A stretch of 64,000 nucleotides of DNA from Delphinapterus leucas (GCF_002288925.2 NW_022098031.1:13166105-13230104), one strand, 5' to 3'; positions 24,068 to 36,491 are shown, counted from the first letter of the stretch. Notes: generated by a model from the letters alone, not told the origin. Numbers and translations: made by a program.

Positions 24068-24282
24068 AAAATGGCATCTAAAACCATGAATGTGGATGAA
24101 GTTACAGAGTCAGGGAGAACACAGAGGGATGAGATGTCCCAGGACTGAATTCTGAGAAACTGTAACCAAGGCAGGGATCACAAACATAGTCTGGATTTTG
24201 TGGATTAATGGGAAGAAAGTCCTTTCAGAAATGTATCCAGTGAGGGGCCATCTCATCTTTCTTTCCTTGTAAGGAACTCTTA

Positions 24283-24791
24283 TGTATTAGTTTCCTGCTA
24301 CCACTGTAACAAATTATCTCAAACTCAGTGGCTTAAAACAATACAGATTTATTCTCTTCAGCTTCTGGAGGTCAGAAGTCCAAAATTGGTCTCACTAAAA
24401 TTAAGGCATTGGCAAGGCTGCGTTCCATCTGAAGGCTTAGGGGAAAATCTGTTCCCTGGCTTTTTTCTGGCTTCTAGAGGCTGCCCACATTCCTTGGTAT
24501 GTGACCTGCTTCCCTCTTCAAAGCCAGCAAATGACAGGTGGAGTTTTTCTCTTGCTGCGTCCCTCTGACTCTGAGTCTCCTCTCTCCCTCTTTTATTTCT
24601 AAAGATGCCTTGCGATTCCATTGGGCTCACTGGGATAACCAAGGATACCGTCCTCATCTCAGGACCTGCTGATCAGCCGCTCTACTTCCGTCTGCAGCAT
24701 TAAATCCCCCTTGCCATGAAATGTAACAAATTCACAGGTTCAGTAGATTAGGACATGGGCATCTTTGGGAGTCATTATTCTGCCAACCAAA
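24283..24791 (-). mobile_element. Solo MaLR LTR, MLT1-type
   Basis: This non-coding long terminal repeat of the mammalian MaLR group is read in reverse ('gtattagtttcctgctacca', 'ggcttaaaacaatacagatt', 'cttctggaggtcagaagtcc'). The possible 5-bp duplication is tctta / cctta. No internal region is present. Confidence 0.85.
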
Positions 24792-25081
24792 CCTTACAAG
24801 TCTTGCTTATTCCTCTTTGGAAAAGTGTAAAAGGGTACACACTACTCCTCAAGTCCTAGAAGAAAGTCTCCCGTGATAGTCCAAGAGGGTGCGCTTGACA
24901 AAAGTGGTGAGACTTGCTTGTGTGTCTGTGTATATTTGTGCACCCATACCTATATTTCAGCAATTCACTCAGTTGGATAAGAAAGGAAAACAACTAGTGA
25001 AGTCATTGATTAGGGACTTGTTTATATTTATTCCCTTGACAACTAGAATAGGGATCCTTGGGCTGTTATAACGAATGTCTC

Positions 25082-25436
25082 TGTCTTAGCGCATTTGGGC
25101 TGCTATAACATAATACCATAGACTGGGTAGCTTGTAAACAACAGAAATGTATTTCTTACAATTATGGAGGTCAGGAAATCCAAGATCAAGGTGCTGGCAG
25201 ATTCGTAGTGTCTGACGAGGACTCGCTTCCTGGTTCTTAAACGGCCATCTCGCTATGAACTTCCAGGAAGGGGTGAAGTATCTCTCTAAGGTCTGTTTTA
25301 TAACGGCACTAGTCCATTCACGGGGGCTACACCTTCGTAATCACCCCCAAGGGCCCCAACTCCAAATATCATCACATTGTGAGTTAGTATTTTCAACAGA
25401 TGAGTTTTGCAGGATACAAACCTTCAGTTTATAGCA
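25082..25436 (-). mobile_element. Solo MaLR LTR, MST/MLT1-type
   Basis: The reversed LTR starts 'tgtcttagcgcatttgggct', has 'gaccatagactgggtagctt'-like wording near 25116 and ends near 'cagtttatagca'. A perfect 5-bp duplication gtctc (25077-25081 and 25437-25441) supports a solo LTR. Confidence 0.9.
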
Positions 25437-25584
25437 GTCTCTTAGTAAAACATAATGTCACTTAATACTTGTTAGAATGGTAAACAAACAAACAAACAAA
25501 AACACCCACAAGTGCCTCCCCACCCCCCTGCCCTGACGATACCGGCACTGTGTATTCAGTAACCTGTAACAATCATTTGTGGCT

Positions 25585-25740
25585 GGTACCGGTGTCACAG
25601 CAACTCTAACCTACACAGAAGGAAATTGAAGTTTTCAGAGGTTACGTAGATGTGCCAAAGTCACCCAGATGATACAAGATTAAGGTGGAGACAGAATTCA
25701 GTGCTCTCTGACCCTGGGCCCGTGTCCTTATTTATTCCTT
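25585..25740 (-). repeat. MIR-like fragment
   Basis: 'ggaaattgaagttttcagagg' and 'aagtcacccagatgatac' follow the reversed MIR core. Confidence 0.55.
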
Positions 25741-26109
25741 CATCTTACTTCTCTCAGAGCTGTTTTCTATTTAGAGGCAAAATGTCCGAGTTGGACTATG
25801 ATATATACATACGGAGAATCATATTGTATGTACATATAGATATTATATATACTAATACATATGAAAAAGCCAAATGCCTACTAACCCATTGAAGTTTTTG
25901 ATCAATATAGATGTAAAAAAGCAAATAAGGCAGATTGAATGAAATCAGCATTTTTATTACTTGGCTGATATAAATTTTACTTGGACCAATAGGTGTTTGT
26001 TTATTTACCCAATAATGTTCTCCTTCCCCCCGTTTTTTATTATGGTAAAATATACCCAATAATGTTTTGTATTAAAAAAGATGAGACTTTGGTGTCTAAA
26101 TTTTTTTGA

Positions 26110-26560
26110 GTGAGTTAATGCACTTTCTTGAAGTGAATGCTTATTCATTTCAATTCTCTTTTAAAGAAATATTTGAGGCTACAAACTTATACCTAAGAAC
26201 CACTTTAACTGTTCCCCATACGTTCTGATATGTAATACCTTGATGGTTGTTCAGGTCTAGATATTTCGTAATTTCCGTTATCATTTCCTTTTTAACTCAT
26301 GAATTGTTTGGAGGTGCTTTTAATCAAAATGTGGTATTCCTCCTTTTCTATATTGCTGTTGTTGTCTAACCTAGTGATAATGTGGTTAAAATGTAATCTC
26401 TATGACATCAGATTTTTGAAAAATTTCGTGCTGTCTTTGTGACTGGTATGGGATCGATTTGGATAAGTGTTGTATGTGTGCTTAATAGAACGTGTATCTT
26501 CGATTTGGAGAGTACACTTTCATGTAGCTGTAATTAGCATGTTGAATCCACGATGCATGG
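26110..26560 (-). mobile_element. Old L1 ORF2 fragment, minus strand
   Basis: 'aggctacaaacttataccta', 'ctcatgaattgtttggaggt' and 'aacctagtgataatgtggtt' follow the reversed L1 endonuclease-to-RT region. Heavily diverged. Confidence 0.65.
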
Positions 26561-26959
26561 CCTGCCACAAAAATACAATTTAAAAATTTTTCAGTGGGAG
26601 TAGACTTCCTCTGTCCCTGGGGATAAATTCTGGAAATTGTGGTGTCTTTTCTGTGGACTCTGAAGTAATAAACAGTCCTGTTCTCACTTTGGTCCCCAAA
26701 TCACCATCTCTGGTGAGTGTCTGGCAGGATATATCAATCAGTACAGTGCTTCAGTCTGCATTCAGGTGAGATGGCACCTCCCTCCATGTGGATGGCTGTG
26801 GGCTTCCTCGGGGGATATGGCTGGCTTCTGGATCCTAGTCTCTTCTCTCTCCCCCATCGGCTTCTTCTTAAACTGCTGCTTTGTGTGTCTAAGCTTCCTA
26901 TCTTAGTGAATGGCACCAGCACCCACTGCCTAGGTCAGAACTGGCAATTTTCCCGGACT

Positions 26960-27340
26960 CCTCTTCCCATTTCCACTCCTATTTCTAACAAACACCAAGA
27001 GTCATCAACTCTGCTTCCCAAATATGTCTCAAATTGGTTCAGTTCTTTCCATCTCTGCTGCTGCTGCCTCTGTTCAGACCACCTTTATCGCTTGCTTCCA
27101 TCATTGCAATCACCTGAGAGCAGATCCCCATCTCCACTTTGCACCCTACTTAATTCTTTCTGCTGTAGCCGGTGATTTTTCTAAAGTATAAATCTGATTA
27201 CATCATTCTCTGCTCAACTCATTCAGTGGTTCCCTATAGATCATAGAATAAACTTCAAACTTCTTAACTTTGTTTACACGGTCCTTCAGGATCTGGCTCT
27301 GTTATAAAAAATTTCTCTCCAGAGTCTTGTGTGATCATTT
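26960..27340 (+). mobile_element. L2 remnant, plus strand
   Basis: 'agtggttccctatagatcat', 'cttcaaacttcttaactttg' and 'ggtccttcaggatctggctc' are in L2 order. The plus-strand ORF over 26717-27175 is mostly repeat. Confidence 0.8.
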
Positions 27341-27379
27341 CCCTCTTCCTAAAACAAACCTACACTCTAGCCATTCTTA

Positions 27380-28394
27380 CAGACCCTAAAATATGCTATG
27401 CTTGTTCACCTTGAAACATAATGTATAGGACTTTATGTCTTTGAGATTGATGATCTTTCTTGAGTTTACACATCTTAACTCCAAAAGAGTGGAATGATGG
27501 AAAAAAGATTAACACACACACATGCACACACACAAATACATACAGATATACACATACATTTGTGTATATAGACACATATATGAATATATATTTTGGATAA
27601 ATATATGGAAGATGTACATAAGTGTATGCATATATGATGGAAATTAGCAATCAATAAATGCTTTTAAAAATTGTACATGGATATTCAGTTATAGACAGCA
27701 GGTTACACAATACATTAATTTTCTCTTCTTCCCTAGATTCCATCAGAATCATAGTAAAGGCATGTAAAAGCAATAAATCCATGAGTACACAAAGAATGTG
27801 ATTGGAATCAATAAAAAATAAGAGATTTCCACATATTTCTGGAATACAGATTCAGCAAATTTTGCAGAGCAGAAGAAGCTGCCTCTCCCAATGCACACAG
27901 AGGAAGACAGAGACAAGAGAAATCAGATTTGCCCAGAGGAATCCCAGAAAGACTTAGGATTCTGGAATTCCAAGTAGAGTAGTGGGTGGTATTTAGGCTT
28001 AGGGCTGAAATCCGGGTGATTACATGGGTCAGTGGACTGCCATCCATTTCTCTGGGCATAAAATGTCATCAATTTGGTTTCTCTCCTGAGCCGAGAAGTC
28101 AGAGGTGACTTCCCAGGAGACCTCAAGTGTCTTAAAAAAAAAAAAAAAAAAAAGAAAGAAAGAAAGAAAAAAAGAAGACCTCCATATACCTGTGGTATGA
28201 AGAGTTGAAAAGATAAAATCAAGAAAATCCCCAGAAAACAAAACAGAGAGAAATTTAAAAAATATATTTAAAATATCCAAGCAGTGTAGAGGATTAAACC
28301 AGCCCTATCTGATCAACAGGGCATCCAAAAGATAGAATAGAGAAAACAAAGGTGAATAAATCATCAAAGGAACCATATAAGAAAATTTCCCAAG
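27380..28394. other. Unassigned sequence with simple repeats
   Basis: It contains a CA/TA-rich stretch at 27510-27640 and an (A)n-(AAAG)n run at 28132-28175. The rest is unassigned; the minus-strand ORFs across it are low-complexity artefacts. Confidence 0.5.
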
Positions 28395-28680
28395 ATTAGA
28401 GTCAAAGAATCAACTTCTCAGTGAAGCATTCCCAGACTAGCCCATTAAAACTGTAGTCCCTCCACCTAGCCCCTCCTTACTTAATTGTTCTCTTTTCAAC
28501 TTATAACCACCTGGCGTACAATGTATTTTACTTGTTTGTTTAATGTCTCTCTTCCCATTAGAATGTAAGCTCCCTGCAGGTAAGGCATTCGGTCAGTTTT
28601 GTTCACTGGGGCATCCTCAGCGCCTACTCAGTGCTTGGTACAGTCGGTGTTCAATAATTATTTGTTGACTGAATGAATAA
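28395..28680 (+). mobile_element. L2 3' end, plus strand
   Basis: 'ttagaatgtaagctccctgc', 'ctactcagtgcttggtacag' and 'ttatttgttgactgaatgaa' make a clear L2 terminus. Confidence 0.9.
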
Positions 28681-28969
28681 TAGAATGACTCAAGAGATCT
28701 AAACCCTCATCTGCTGTGGAAAGAATTCAGTTGATAACGCCTCAAACAGGTTTCTCAATAGAATGATATATAGGCCTATAATTTAGAAATATGAGACAAC
28801 CCCCTGAAGCAATTACTAAAACAGTCAGAGGCACTTAACTGCATCTGAGGAATAAGATGGGAGAGTAGGAGTGGGAGGGGTCAAGTCGCTGTTGATTTTC
28901 ATCGTAAGTTATTGCAAACTATTTGCTTTTTTCACCATGTGACTGTACTTTTTTGTTTGTTTGTTTTGT

Positions 28970-29177
28970 TTTTTGGTTTTTTTTTGCCGTACGCGGGCCT
29001 ATCACTGTTGTGGCCTTTCCCGTTGCGGAGCACAGGCTCTGGACGCGCGGGCTCAGCGGTCATGGCTCACGGGCCTAGCCGCTCCACAGCATGTGGGATC
29101 TTCCCGGACCGGGACACGAACCTGTGTCCCCTGCATTGGCAGGCGGACTCTCAACCACTGCGCTACCAGGGAAGCCC
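28970..29177 (-). mobile_element. Short CHR-type SINE
   Basis: A T-rich tail complement and 'gccgtacgcgggcctatcac' run through to 'ctaccagggaagccc'. Box A has one change (gct for gcg). Its duplications are not clear. Confidence 0.94.
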
Positions 29178-29248
29178 TGCACTGTTTTCTTTAAGAGTGT
29201 ATATGTCTTAAAAAACATTTTGTATTTATTTTCTGTAAATATATATCA

Positions 29249-29340
29249 ACAATAATAATAGCTAACATTTATTGAGCACTTATTACATGCTAGGCATTGT
29301 GCTAAGCTTTATATGGATTCTTGAGGAATGTATTACATAT
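29249..29340 (-). repeat. MIR SINE, minus strand
   Basis: 'ataatagctaacatttattg' and 'cattgtgctaagctttatat' are the reversed MIR 3' half. Confidence 0.88.
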
Positions 29341-29344
29341 CTGT

Positions 29345-30060
29345 TGTCATTTTACATGGATTGAAAACATCTGGATTTAACTTAAAAATAGAAAAGAAAA
29401 ACTCACTCAATCCCCAAATGTAAATATTTAGTAAGCTTAAACTCAATCGAATAAATTCTGCTTCTTAATCTTCATAACAAAGATATGAATTTGATATGCC
29501 TCTTCCTCTCCTTAAAATGCAAGAAACAAAGCATCATGCCATATTTTTTAAAGTTTTTATTTATTAGGAAATCCTCATAGAACTGCAAAAGCACCTGTCA
29601 ACAGGAACTATAGAAACTGAAGGAAAAATTGTGCGTAAGCTCTTTTGGAGACATCTGTCTGTGTCATCTGCCTGCTTTCCCACCACCCTTCTTTCCACAT
29701 TTCTCTTTCAGTCGGTTCATCTGAAGTGTAATTGACCTTTGTTTCAGGAAATTTATGGGATTTTCACAACATGAAATGGCTTCTGACAGAGTCATTTTTG
29801 GGCCTCAGCTCTGATCTGCTTCCTCCTGTCTGTGCCCGGATATTCTGCTGTGACGCCATCCATCACAGGTTCAGGAACACATGGTGCCATCACCGCGGCA
29901 AATCATCCTTCCATCATTCCAGAGGTGAAATTGAAACATTGATAGCTGTTAACAAAAATCCTTTTAGCACAGTTCTGTCGTTTGGACGCTTCTGGGGTTT
30001 AGACTGTGCTCTGGATCTGTTGGGAGCAGCCCCTTCTTCCCTTTCCTTTTTGCTTGACTA
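29345..30060. other. Unassigned intergenic sequence
   Basis: No repeat was recognised. A 109-codon ORF at 29732-30061 has no motif and I do not call it a gene. Confidence 0.4.
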
Positions 30061-30064
30061 AACT

Positions 30065-30355
30065 CCTCCTCATTTCTCAGGCTTCAGCTGAGATGTGCCC
30101 CTGGAGAAGCCTTTCTCGACAATGACCCCACCTGAATGTGGATCCTGCAGCTCCCGGAGTATCCCTCTGACATTGACTTCATAGACTGACTTGTTGCTGC
30201 CATTTATTTTCAGTCTCCTGTGCTGGACCTCATGATCCCTGGGCACAGAGACTGAACTCTTCGTCTTGCTAGCTCCAGCACACGGTGTGGTGCCCTGGTA
30301 TGTAGTAGGTGCTCAGTAACCATTTGAATGAATGAATGAATGAATGAATGAAAGC
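30065..30355 (+). mobile_element. L2 3' end with (AATG)n tail
   Basis: 'ggcttcagctgagatgtgcc' and 'ggtatgtagtaggtgctcag' lead into six gaat units at 30329-30353, which are an expansion of the natural L2 tail. Confidence 0.85.
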
Positions 30356-30359
30356 CACT

Positions 30360-32085
30360 GTCACTGTGTACAGTTCCACTTTAGTTTCACATACTGAGTA
30401 TGTATGAAAAATAACAACCAAAACAACTGGACAGCTGTGCTTAACAATTTCTGAGTGAAAGGCTAATGAGTTAAATAATCTTGGCCTAAATCCAGAAGTT
30501 AAGGGAAAAAGAGATAGCGAGAAGGCTGTGCATACTTCCTGTGTTCTGTAGGAAATAAACATTTCCTAAGCTCTTTTCCTCCAGCAATTTCCGAAGTTGA
30601 GAATGCACCATATAATTTTATAGCCCCATGAAAGAAGAAAGTAAAATGCTTTCAAAATGGTTTGTGCCACATGCTGTAACCTAGCCTCTTATTTATGGCT
30701 TGAAAAATAGGTGAGGGAAAGTTGTTATATATTCCTATTTCTTCAGAGCCTTTGAATAATAGTTAACAAAGACCACACTGAAAATTGAACTTATCACTCA
30801 TGAGATCAGCTTCTGAATTATGTGAAGCAAAAAAGTTTCCAATACAGTCCCCTCCGCCACCAATCCCTCCATCCCCTCAGCTGGCATGAGAGAAGCATCG
30901 TAGTTACTTCATGCCTTTTCTACTGCTGCTCTTCATTGGACCAGAGCTAATATGCGCTGACTGCCCTTCCAAATGATAGGAAAAAGTTGAAAGGGAACTT
31001 TAAAGGTGATTTTAAAATTTTAATCTAAGGCTAGTTGAAAGATGATTGTTTAAGGTCGTTCTGTGATTATTGGGAAATTGGGCAAGATTTCATTTTTTAG
31101 TTCAAGTATGTGACAGGCGAAGAAATAGCAAATCAAAGAGAAAAACAGAAGAACAAAATTATTCTACTTTGATGGCTTATGTGTTTTATCTGTGATGCTA
31201 GATTTTCAGTTTATGTAACTCTGAGGGAAAATGGATACATCAGGATGCTATTAATAATAATTGTGGGAAATTTTTCATTGATTTATGTGAGATCAGACTC
31301 TGGCCCATTGTCTCTTTTCATTCGGCAGTTTTTTCTTTTGTAAGAAAAGTACTTTGGTTAAACAGAGTGTATCATTGACCTGAATGGTGTTCCAGAGACA
31401 TATTTAGTTACAAGTTGAAACAGTGTTGGTCCCATATCTATTACCAGAATAATAGTCACATTATCTCTCATTCATCTATGGGTGATAATATGTGATGTTT
31501 CAGTTACTTTCTTCACTAGCTCTACTTTGTTTACTAGACCCTAGTTGGCATTGTATATTGTTATTATTATTATTTATGCTTAATTATGAATTACTTTTTA
31601 TGTTATCTTAAATTTGAGGAAGGACATATCTCCCACACATATTTAAAGTTAAGTATATATATATATATATAAATATATAAATTAAAATATAAAATTAAGT
31701 TAAATTTATTTAACTTAAATTATATTAAGTTAAATATATAAATATATATATACATTTTATACATACATACATGTATGTATATGTGTTACATATATATATA
31801 CACATATAACTGCAGTGGTTGTGAAATAGACAAGCTCTCTCGTGAAACTCCACTGCTGACTATGAGGTTGCTATTTTGCCATTTGTTGGTTTCAGACTCC
31901 AGTAGCTTCTGTTATCAGTCCAGGAAGTTCCTTGTTTCTCTAACCTGGAAATATAATAGGAAGCTATGTACACGTGAGCTATGGGAGAGCCAGGAAGGGT
32001 TCCCCCCATCCGTTACTCTTTCCTTATTCTAAATTCTCATCACTTGGAACTGATTCCTTTGTGTTTAGGCTTTGTGGACATCCTG
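30360..32085. other. Unassigned sequence with a TA-rich core
   Basis: I see no gene. The core at 31650-31810 is TA-rich, with an internal palindrome (aagttaaatttatttaactt) and a short catacatg run. The rest is unassigned. Confidence 0.5.
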
Positions 32086-32089
32086 GTAT

Positions 32090-32270
32090 CACAGAATCCT
32101 AGAATTTTAAACCTAGAAGGAATATTAAAGATCTGATCCAACCACCTTCCTAAGCCTGTAGATAAGGAAACTGAAATTCAGAATTTTGTCCAAGGTTTTA
32201 CACTCTGAGGGTGGTAGAACCACTAGAATCAAGGCCTTCTGAAGGTCACTTCTGCTGACTCTCACTGTGT
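32090..32270 (+). repeat. Ancient SINE-like repeat
   Basis: 'gatctgatccaaccacctt' followed by 'gataaggaaactgaaattcag' and 'gtccaaggttttacactc' is a mammal-wide pattern related to MIR. The family is not named with confidence. Confidence 0.5.
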
Positions 32271-32299
32271 TCATTCATTTCTTCGCTCTTTAATTTACG

Positions 32300-32770
32300 G
32301 CATAGTCAGGATTCTTCCGGGTGAAAGTGAGAAAAACCCAAATCTGACATACTTCAAGGAAAGAAGAAACGTTATTAGCCTCTGGGCACGATAGGCTCAA
32401 ATAATGTCTTCCACACTTGGACTGTCTCCAGATCTTGCCTCCTGTCTGTGTGGGCTTCATCCTCAGGCAAGCTCATCCCGTTGCTGTGGCAACACGCCTT
32501 CCTCCTCACCACCCTCCCCTCAGAAGTTACGGGCATGCATCCTACCAGCTTTCATTCCACCAGAGTGAGAAAGGCTCATTCTCCTAGTTAGTCCCGGAAA
32601 AGTGGTGACATGAAATCTCACAGGTTTGCCTTGGGTCATGTGCCTGAACCTATCAGGGGGTCAGAATAGATCAAGTGGCCTAGCTTAAGTCACATGTTTT
32701 CCCCTGCCACCAGGGGAATCTCATAGGCTGAGAGTGAGGGAGAGGAACTTCCTCCAAAAAATTAAAAAGC
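32300..32770. repeat. Old interspersed repeat, family not named
   Basis: 'ggctcaaataatgtcttcca', 'tgtgggcttcatcctcaggc' and 'cttgggtcatgtgcctgaac' occur in the order of a mammal-wide repeat I know only by sequence. Confidence 0.4.
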
Positions 32771-33214
32771 AAATAAAAATTGGAGTGTTGTGGCAGAGGA
32801 AAGTAAAATAGAGGCCAAGCCGTTTAAAGCGACCACTATCGGCTTCAAGTGCGTATTATGTCTCAGACACTGCGCTACGTGTTTGTCTGGGTAGCATCCG
32901 TTGTTAGTTCATTTGCCTACCAGTGGTTTTTTTTTTTTAAATGAACATGCTGGCCGAAAGCTGAACGGACAGTAATGGAGTCAAGGAGAGATTACATTGG
33001 ATGTGTTGAGGGGGTGATGGGGAGACAAAGGGGAGAGGTTTGGGGTGCAGAACCCTGCGCAGGGGAGGAAAAATGAGGTCTGAATGAAGGTCAGCAGGGG
33101 CCCAGAGCACAGGAGAGATCTGGGAAAAGGCCTATGAGAGGCTGCCGGTCTCCACTGGGCTATCTGCTCTGTCTCAGCTCTGCTCCCTGAGCAGATAACC
33201 CCGTGGAGACGCGG

Positions 33215-34260
33215 CGCGGTTGGTTCATTCATTTGTGCACGCATCTTGGGAAGGCCTTCTGTGGCCAGCTGCTGTGCCAGGTGCTAGGGAGGCAGAGGTG
33301 GTAAGACGGATCTTCCCTCATCATCCCCCGGGGGCATGTTACAAAAAGCTTCGTGACAACTGCAGGAATTGCTACCAGGGAGAAGTCCAGAGCGTTCCAA
33401 GAGAATATACAGAGGACCTGACTGTGTGCAGGATGTGGGCAGGGAGAAAGGCAGAGAAGGTCCCCTAGAGTAATACTTGAACTGAGGCTGAAGAACTGGA
33501 GGAGGCTTGCTAGGGCGGAAGAGAGACCAGGAGAAGAGAAGGAATTCCAGGCAGAGGGTACTGCAGCCTGTGCGAAGGGGTTCAACGTTGTTGGGGAACA
33601 GTGGGGAAGGCCAGTGACTGCTCAGGCTGGAAGAGGAATAAGAGCCAGACCATGCCACTCGCTTCGGGCCACTGGAAAGACTTTGAACTTTATTTGCAGA
33701 CATTCGGCTTGTGATCAGATTTGTGTTTTTAGAAAGATCCCACTTGCTGAGGGTGGAGAAAGAATTGAGGGGGGCGGGTGAGACTACACAGCCAGGGCTT
33801 AAAGAGGGGATAGTGTAGAAGTGGCAACAGAGTTGGAGAGAAAGCAATCACAGTCAAGAGGTGACTTGAGGACGTGGGGTGTGAGGGCGAAGCTGGGGCG
33901 AAGTGAGAGTAGCATCGCCATATATGCACTACTGAATGTAAAATAGCTGGCTGGTGGGAAGCAGTCGCATAGCACAGGGAGATCAGCTCAGTGCTGTGCG
34001 ATGACCTAGAGGGGTGGGATAGGGAGGGCGGGAGGGAGACGCAAGAGGGAGCGGATATGGGGACGTGTGTATGCATATGGCTGATTCGCTTTGTTGTGCA
34101 ACAGAAACTAACACAGTACTGTGAAGCAATTATACCCAATAAAGATCTATTAAAACAAAATAATAAAATAAAGAAACATCTGAAACAAAACAAAACAAAA
34201 AGAGGTCTTTGAATTTCTTAGTATTGGAAAGGTGACTTCAGCAATAGTTGGACAGGCAGT
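33215..34260 (-). mobile_element. L2 remnant, minus strand, split by an L1
   Basis: 'gaattccaggcagagggtac', 'gcctgtgcgaaggggttc' and 'gtgatcagatttgtgttttt' are reversed L2 text. The long minus-strand ORF at 33284-33847 lies wholly within this and encodes nothing I recognise. Confidence 0.7.
33863..34199 (+). mobile_element. 5'-truncated L1 3' end, plus strand
   Basis: It is the same 3' UTR as the nested L1 at 12185-12501 ('cacagggagatcagctca', 'gaggggtgggatagggaggg', 'caattatacccaataaagat'). It ends in an A-rich tail, with a short duplication aagaggt on each side. Confidence 0.92.
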
Positions 34261-34869
34261 GCAATATACCCATGGGTTTGTGAAAGTTTCACATTTTCGT
34301 TAGCTGGTTGAATAGCAGGTTTTATCTTCCATGACAGTATTAAATTGGCTGGGGATTAGGCTGAATGTAATTGTTCTATGGCCAAATGGATCCCATTGTA
34401 ATAGTGACCATATATCAGCCTGCCAAGTGCCTGATTTAAGAGTACAAGGCCACAGGGAACTTCTCTGAGTCTACAGATTTGCTGACTAAAGATAAAGGAA
34501 TGGGACCTTAAACTCTGGCAGCCCCGCAGAATGTCCTGGGTCTTAACGGTCTTGCTTGCTACAGTTTAGATAATCCCTTAAATCTGTAAGAGTTCATATA
34601 TGTAGACTCTGGAACTATATTCTTGGATTGATGAATGGGATGAATAGCCAGGTTCAGATGCTCTGCAGTGCCATGGAAGAATTCCAGTTGATGTGGGGCA
34701 AAGCCTCCAAGACTGGGTGTGCCGTAATGATGGTGGTCTTCTGGAAAACCAGCTTTGCCAAAATGAATTTGAGCCTGGGAAGCTAGAATTAAATATGTTA
34801 GGGATGTGCACCCAAAAGAAAGTTTATCCTGAGCAGTGACTGATAGGATAGCCTACGGTTGTACAATAG

Positions 34870-35060
34870 TCTAGAGAACAGAGTGTGGAACCAGAGTCAG
34901 GGACTTATGGCTCTGCCATTTACTAGCTCTGTCTCCCAAGCCAGTCACTTACGCTTTCCGAGCCTCAGTTAACCTATTTTTAAAGTAAATATAACAATAA
35001 TAATAATACCTGCTATGTCACCCAGCATGGTGCTGAAGATGAAAATGACGAAATGAAGAT
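34870..35060 (+). repeat. MIR SINE, plus strand
   Basis: 'tggctctgccatttactagc', 'ccgagcctcagttaacctat' and 'acaataataataatacctgc' follow the MIR order. Confidence 0.88.
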
Positions 35061-35454
35061 GGAAAGAAACGAAATTTGTGAAAGTGCTTTGTAAGCAAAA
35101 AATGAAGATGCTAAAAGAATTGTCATTATTTGTTCCAGTCAAGATAGGCCAAATTGTACCATGGTCAGAAATAGCAACATCTTGCCTTAAAACAAGGTCT
35201 CTTTCTTGCTCCTTCCGGCAAAGTCCACTGCCCGCTTGGCAACTCTTAGGGTATCACTCTTCCATTCATGTTGAGGATAAATACGTGACTTTTTAGGGAC
35301 CCTTGCTCACATTGACCTCACCTCACTTTCTGGTTATGCAGTGGGCCCCACTGGCTGGACAACAAAGCAGCTGTTGTTTTTCCCCCTCTCCTGGGTTTGT
35401 TTTCCCTTCTGCAAGTGCGTTTGGATTTTTCTTTGGGCCATCAGCCATTTCATG

Positions 35455-35674
35455 CTTTTTTTTTTTTCTTGTTTGTTTGCGGTACGCGGGCCTCTCACTG
35501 TTGTGGCCTCTCCCGCTGCGGAGCACAGGCTCCAGACGCGCAGGCTCAGCGGCCATGGCTCATGGCCATGGCCCAGCCGCTCTGCGGCATGTGGGATCTT
35601 CCCGAACCGGGGCACGAACCCGCGTCCCCTGCATCGGCAGGCGGACTCTCAACCACTGCGCCACCAGGGAAGCC
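35455..35674 (-). mobile_element. Short CHR-type SINE with target duplication
   Basis: It is complete in reverse, from the T-rich tail to 'gccaccagggaagcc'. The duplication ccatttcatg is at 35445-35454 and 35675-35684. A small internal duplication (catggctcatggccatgg) is private to this copy. Confidence 0.95.
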
Positions 35675-35689
35675 CCATTTCATGTTTTA

Positions 35690-36490
35690 CACGGGGCTGG
35701 CTCTTCTCCACACCACCAGTTCAGTCACCAGGGGAAACTGCACACAGGAGAATCTCCTTGTTTCCTCTCTTTTTCTCTTCTGGAATAAGCAGTCACTTAT
35801 TCCTGACTGGTCCAAGGAGACTAGTATCCTTAGGTGACCAAAGGGAAATCTAAAGGGGGTACAGAGTTCAGTGGAAGAGGACTGGGCAGAAGAGAACTAT
35901 CAGGTGGCCTGAAGAATGCTAATGAGAAGGTGAGGGGCAAAGACTGGCTGTAGAAGTGCATTTAGCTTAGCCTCGTTAGGCCGGGGGGCTATAGCTGGAG
36001 GCTGGAATTTGGAGGGAGAACTGGAGTTAGGTGCTAGGATCTGGGAGGAGGAAGACCCCCGAGAAACCCCCCTCCTCCAACACTGTGATACATTCAACCA
36101 AGAACAAAGTCAGGAGCCTGGAGCAGCCGGGGCTGAGGGCTGGACTGAATGGCAGAAAGGAAGAGACCCCACAAGCAAATGAAGCTGCGGGGCATCAGGG
36201 ACCCCTAAGACCATTGCTGTAATGGAGGTGATCTGCATTTTGCTGATTTTTCAGGGGTGATTCCTTTTAGTAACCAAATCCATTGAGATCAAACACAATG
36301 CAAACCACAGTGGGAAAAAGGAGTCTGTACCTATATTAATGATTTCCATGCATGGAATGTACAACCAAAATCGGGTTTGAAAACCTTGATACCTTTTGGA
36401 CCACGTCTGTGGATATCCCTGTGTGCAAAGATCAAATAATGGTAGAAACTGGAGGAAAACATGCTAGCTTTAAGCCCACCCTGCAGCCGG
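35690..36490. other. Unassigned intergenic sequence
   Basis: I recognise no gene or named repeat. Confidence 0.4.
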
Positions 36491-36491
36491 A

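Larger units (their letters stand above)
21868..24200 (-). mobile_element. Long L2 remnant, minus strand, with three later insertions
   Basis: It begins with the reversed L2 tail ('catttattaatttattcctttatcaa', 'gagcacttactatgtgtcag'). It continues with 'aggcagaaggaatagc', 'gaaggccctgaggttgga', 'atcactctggctgcagtgtg' and 'agcttggactagggtggtga', reaching about 24200. It hosts the RPL7 pseudogene, a CHR-1-type SINE and a short CHR SINE, so its body is spread over four pieces. Confidence 0.8.

Noticed and set aside
26717..27175. 152-codon plus-strand ORF
   Set aside because: About half lies in an L2 remnant, and the rest shows no family resemblance.
27510..27640. Multi-pass membrane protein on the minus strand
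   Set aside because: The Tyr/Ile/Val-rich frame comes from CA/TA simple sequence.
33284..33847. 187-codon minus-strand ORF
   Set aside because: It lies wholly within a reversed L2 remnant and has no motif; long chance ORFs are common there.
35303..35853. Three overlapping plus-strand ORFs of 146-170 codons
   Set aside because: Their shared core is a GC-rich short CHR SINE, which gives open frames in every phase; other copies in the window give the same peptides.
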